Assembly: GCF_001984105.1 (NCBI RefSeq)
Contig: NZ_MTQM01000009.1
Coordinates: 310,001-374,000 of the forward strand
Reading direction: 5' to 3'
DNA from: Microbacterium sp. CSI-V
Lineage (GTDB): Bacteria; Actinomycetota; Actinomycetes; Actinomycetales; Microbacteriaceae
Length of the DNA: 64,000 bases
The position numbers and the translations under genes are program-made. Below the pieces are notes generated by a model. The model saw nothing but the letters and a program-made list of their open reading frames with translations, was not told where the DNA came from and ran no database searches. Position 1 is the stretch's first letter. Every line of letters starts with the position of its first letter. Of the stretch, positions 63,432-64,000 are shown piece after piece.

Positions 63432-64000
63432 GTGATCCACTCCGCAGGCCTGCTCCCCTGGCTGGACCCGGCCGCCATCATCACCAACTCCCAGCCGTGG
63501 GCGCTGCTGGTGGTGTGCTTCATCATCTTCGCGGAGACGGGGCTGCTGATCGGCTTCCTCCTCCCCGGTGACACGCTGCTCATCATGGCGGGGCTCCTGT
63601 CGCACTCGACTCCCGCGGCACCGAACGGCGTGTTCGGGATCAACGCCTGGTGGGTCGCCTTGGCGATCGGCGTGTCCGCGTTCATCGGCGGCGAGGTCGG
63701 CTACTTCATCGGCCACAAGGCCGGACCGTCGATCTTCGAGCGCAAGGAATCCGGCATCTTCAGCCGGAAGAACGTCGAACGCACGAACGCGTTCTTCGAG
63801 CGCTTCGGCGGCATCACCGTGATCCTCGCCCGCTTCGTGCCGGTGGTACGAACCTTCGCGCCCATCGCCGCCGGCGTCGGCCACATGCCGTGGCGCAAGT
63901 ACTCGCTCTACAACCTGATCGGCGCCATCATCTGGGGTGTCGGCCTGACGATGCTGGGCTACGCCGTGGGCTACATCCCGTTCGTGCGCGACATCGTGAC
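63432..64000 (+). CDS. DedA-family membrane protein (3' end beyond window)
   Basis: 189 codons are visible from GTG 63432. The sequence has the DedA/SNARE-associated fold: FAETGLLIGFLLPGDTLLIM, GYFIGHKAGPSIFERKES, and the basic motif ERFGGITVILARFVPVVRTF, then IAAGVGHMPWRKYSLYNL. These membrane proteins act in lipid carrier recycling and membrane homeostasis. The gene is truncated by the window end. Confidence 0.94.
   Translation, partial: MIHSAGLLPWLDPAAIITNSQPWALLVVCFIIFAETGLLIGFLLPGDTLLIMAGLLSHSTPAAPNGVFGINAWWVALAIGVSAFIGGEVGYFIGHKAGPSIFERKESGIFSRKNVERTNAFFERFGGITVILARFVPVVRTFAPIAAGVGHMPWRKYSLYNLIGAIIWGVGLTMLGYAVGYIPFVRDIV

Overview
The window is high-GC DNA (about 70 %) from a Microbacteriaceae-type actinobacterium, most probably Microbacterium. 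Evidence: GTG/ATG starts with strong GC bias, the block prfB-ftsE-ftsX-smpB-ssrA, an actinobacterial-type leuB, LAxTG sortase substrates, and a very frequent GGATGCC/GGCATCC word in host genes. Annotation is by reading only; no database search was run. Layout: (1) 1-10.4 kb: a truncated DeoR regulator, a leftward lipoprotein / cyclase-like sensor / MscS-like channel cluster, a secreted-type transglutaminase-fold protein and a cytoplasmic molybdopterin oxidoreductase. (2) 10.5-21.3 kb: tRNA-Gln(CTG), gltX, a LysR / class V PLP enzyme / MFS / FAH-fold hydrolase group, then ilvE, leuB, a DHA2-type exporter and its divergent TetR regulator with a clear operator. (3) 21.4-29.4 kb: serA and the leftward cluster ilvD-ilvB-ilvN-ilvC, which with leuB and ilvE covers much of branched-chain amino-acid synthesis. 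(4) 29.4-40.2 kb: otsA-otsB (trehalose), a thiolase plus two-subunit CoA-transferase operon with divergent IclR, a MarR-MFS operon with a large palindromic operator, an LAxTG-anchored SGNH hydrolase, an alpha/beta hydrolase and a Nudix hydrolase. 
(5) 40,246-50,190 is an integrated mobile element of about 9.9 kb inserted in the 3' end of tRNA-Lys(CTT). It is bounded by 36-bp direct repeats that differ at one base. It carries a tyrosine integrase and an excisionase next to the intact tRNA, paired integrase arm-type sites at both ends, a rolling-circle (HUH) replication initiator flanked by an inverted 12-mer, a five-gene operon of small unknown proteins, a serine recombinase and two cargo regions: a PIN-domain protein at the left end, and a leftward three-gene unknown operon divergent from a membrane-anchored coiled protein. 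No FtsK/Tra, capsid or portal gene is visible, so it looks like an integrated plasmid, mobilizable element or phage satellite rather than a complete ICE or prophage. The host GGATGCC word is nearly absent from it. 
(6) 50.3-64 kb is again host core: hisN-type phosphatase and lipoprotein, a YaeQ protein, a SMI1/KNR4 protein, tmRNA, a SIMPL protein, smpB, ftsX, ftsE, prfB, an MFS transporter, an LAxTG-anchored M28 peptidase, a DUF1275 membrane protein, a quinone-type oxidoreductase, tRNA-Leu(TAG) and a truncated DedA protein. 
The points I rate most worth a second look are the tRNA-Lys element and its unknown cargo, the matched degeneration of a cyclase and a cyclic-nucleotide-binding channel in one operon, and the over-represented GGATGCC word, which also builds terminator stems in the way DNA-uptake words do in other bacteria.
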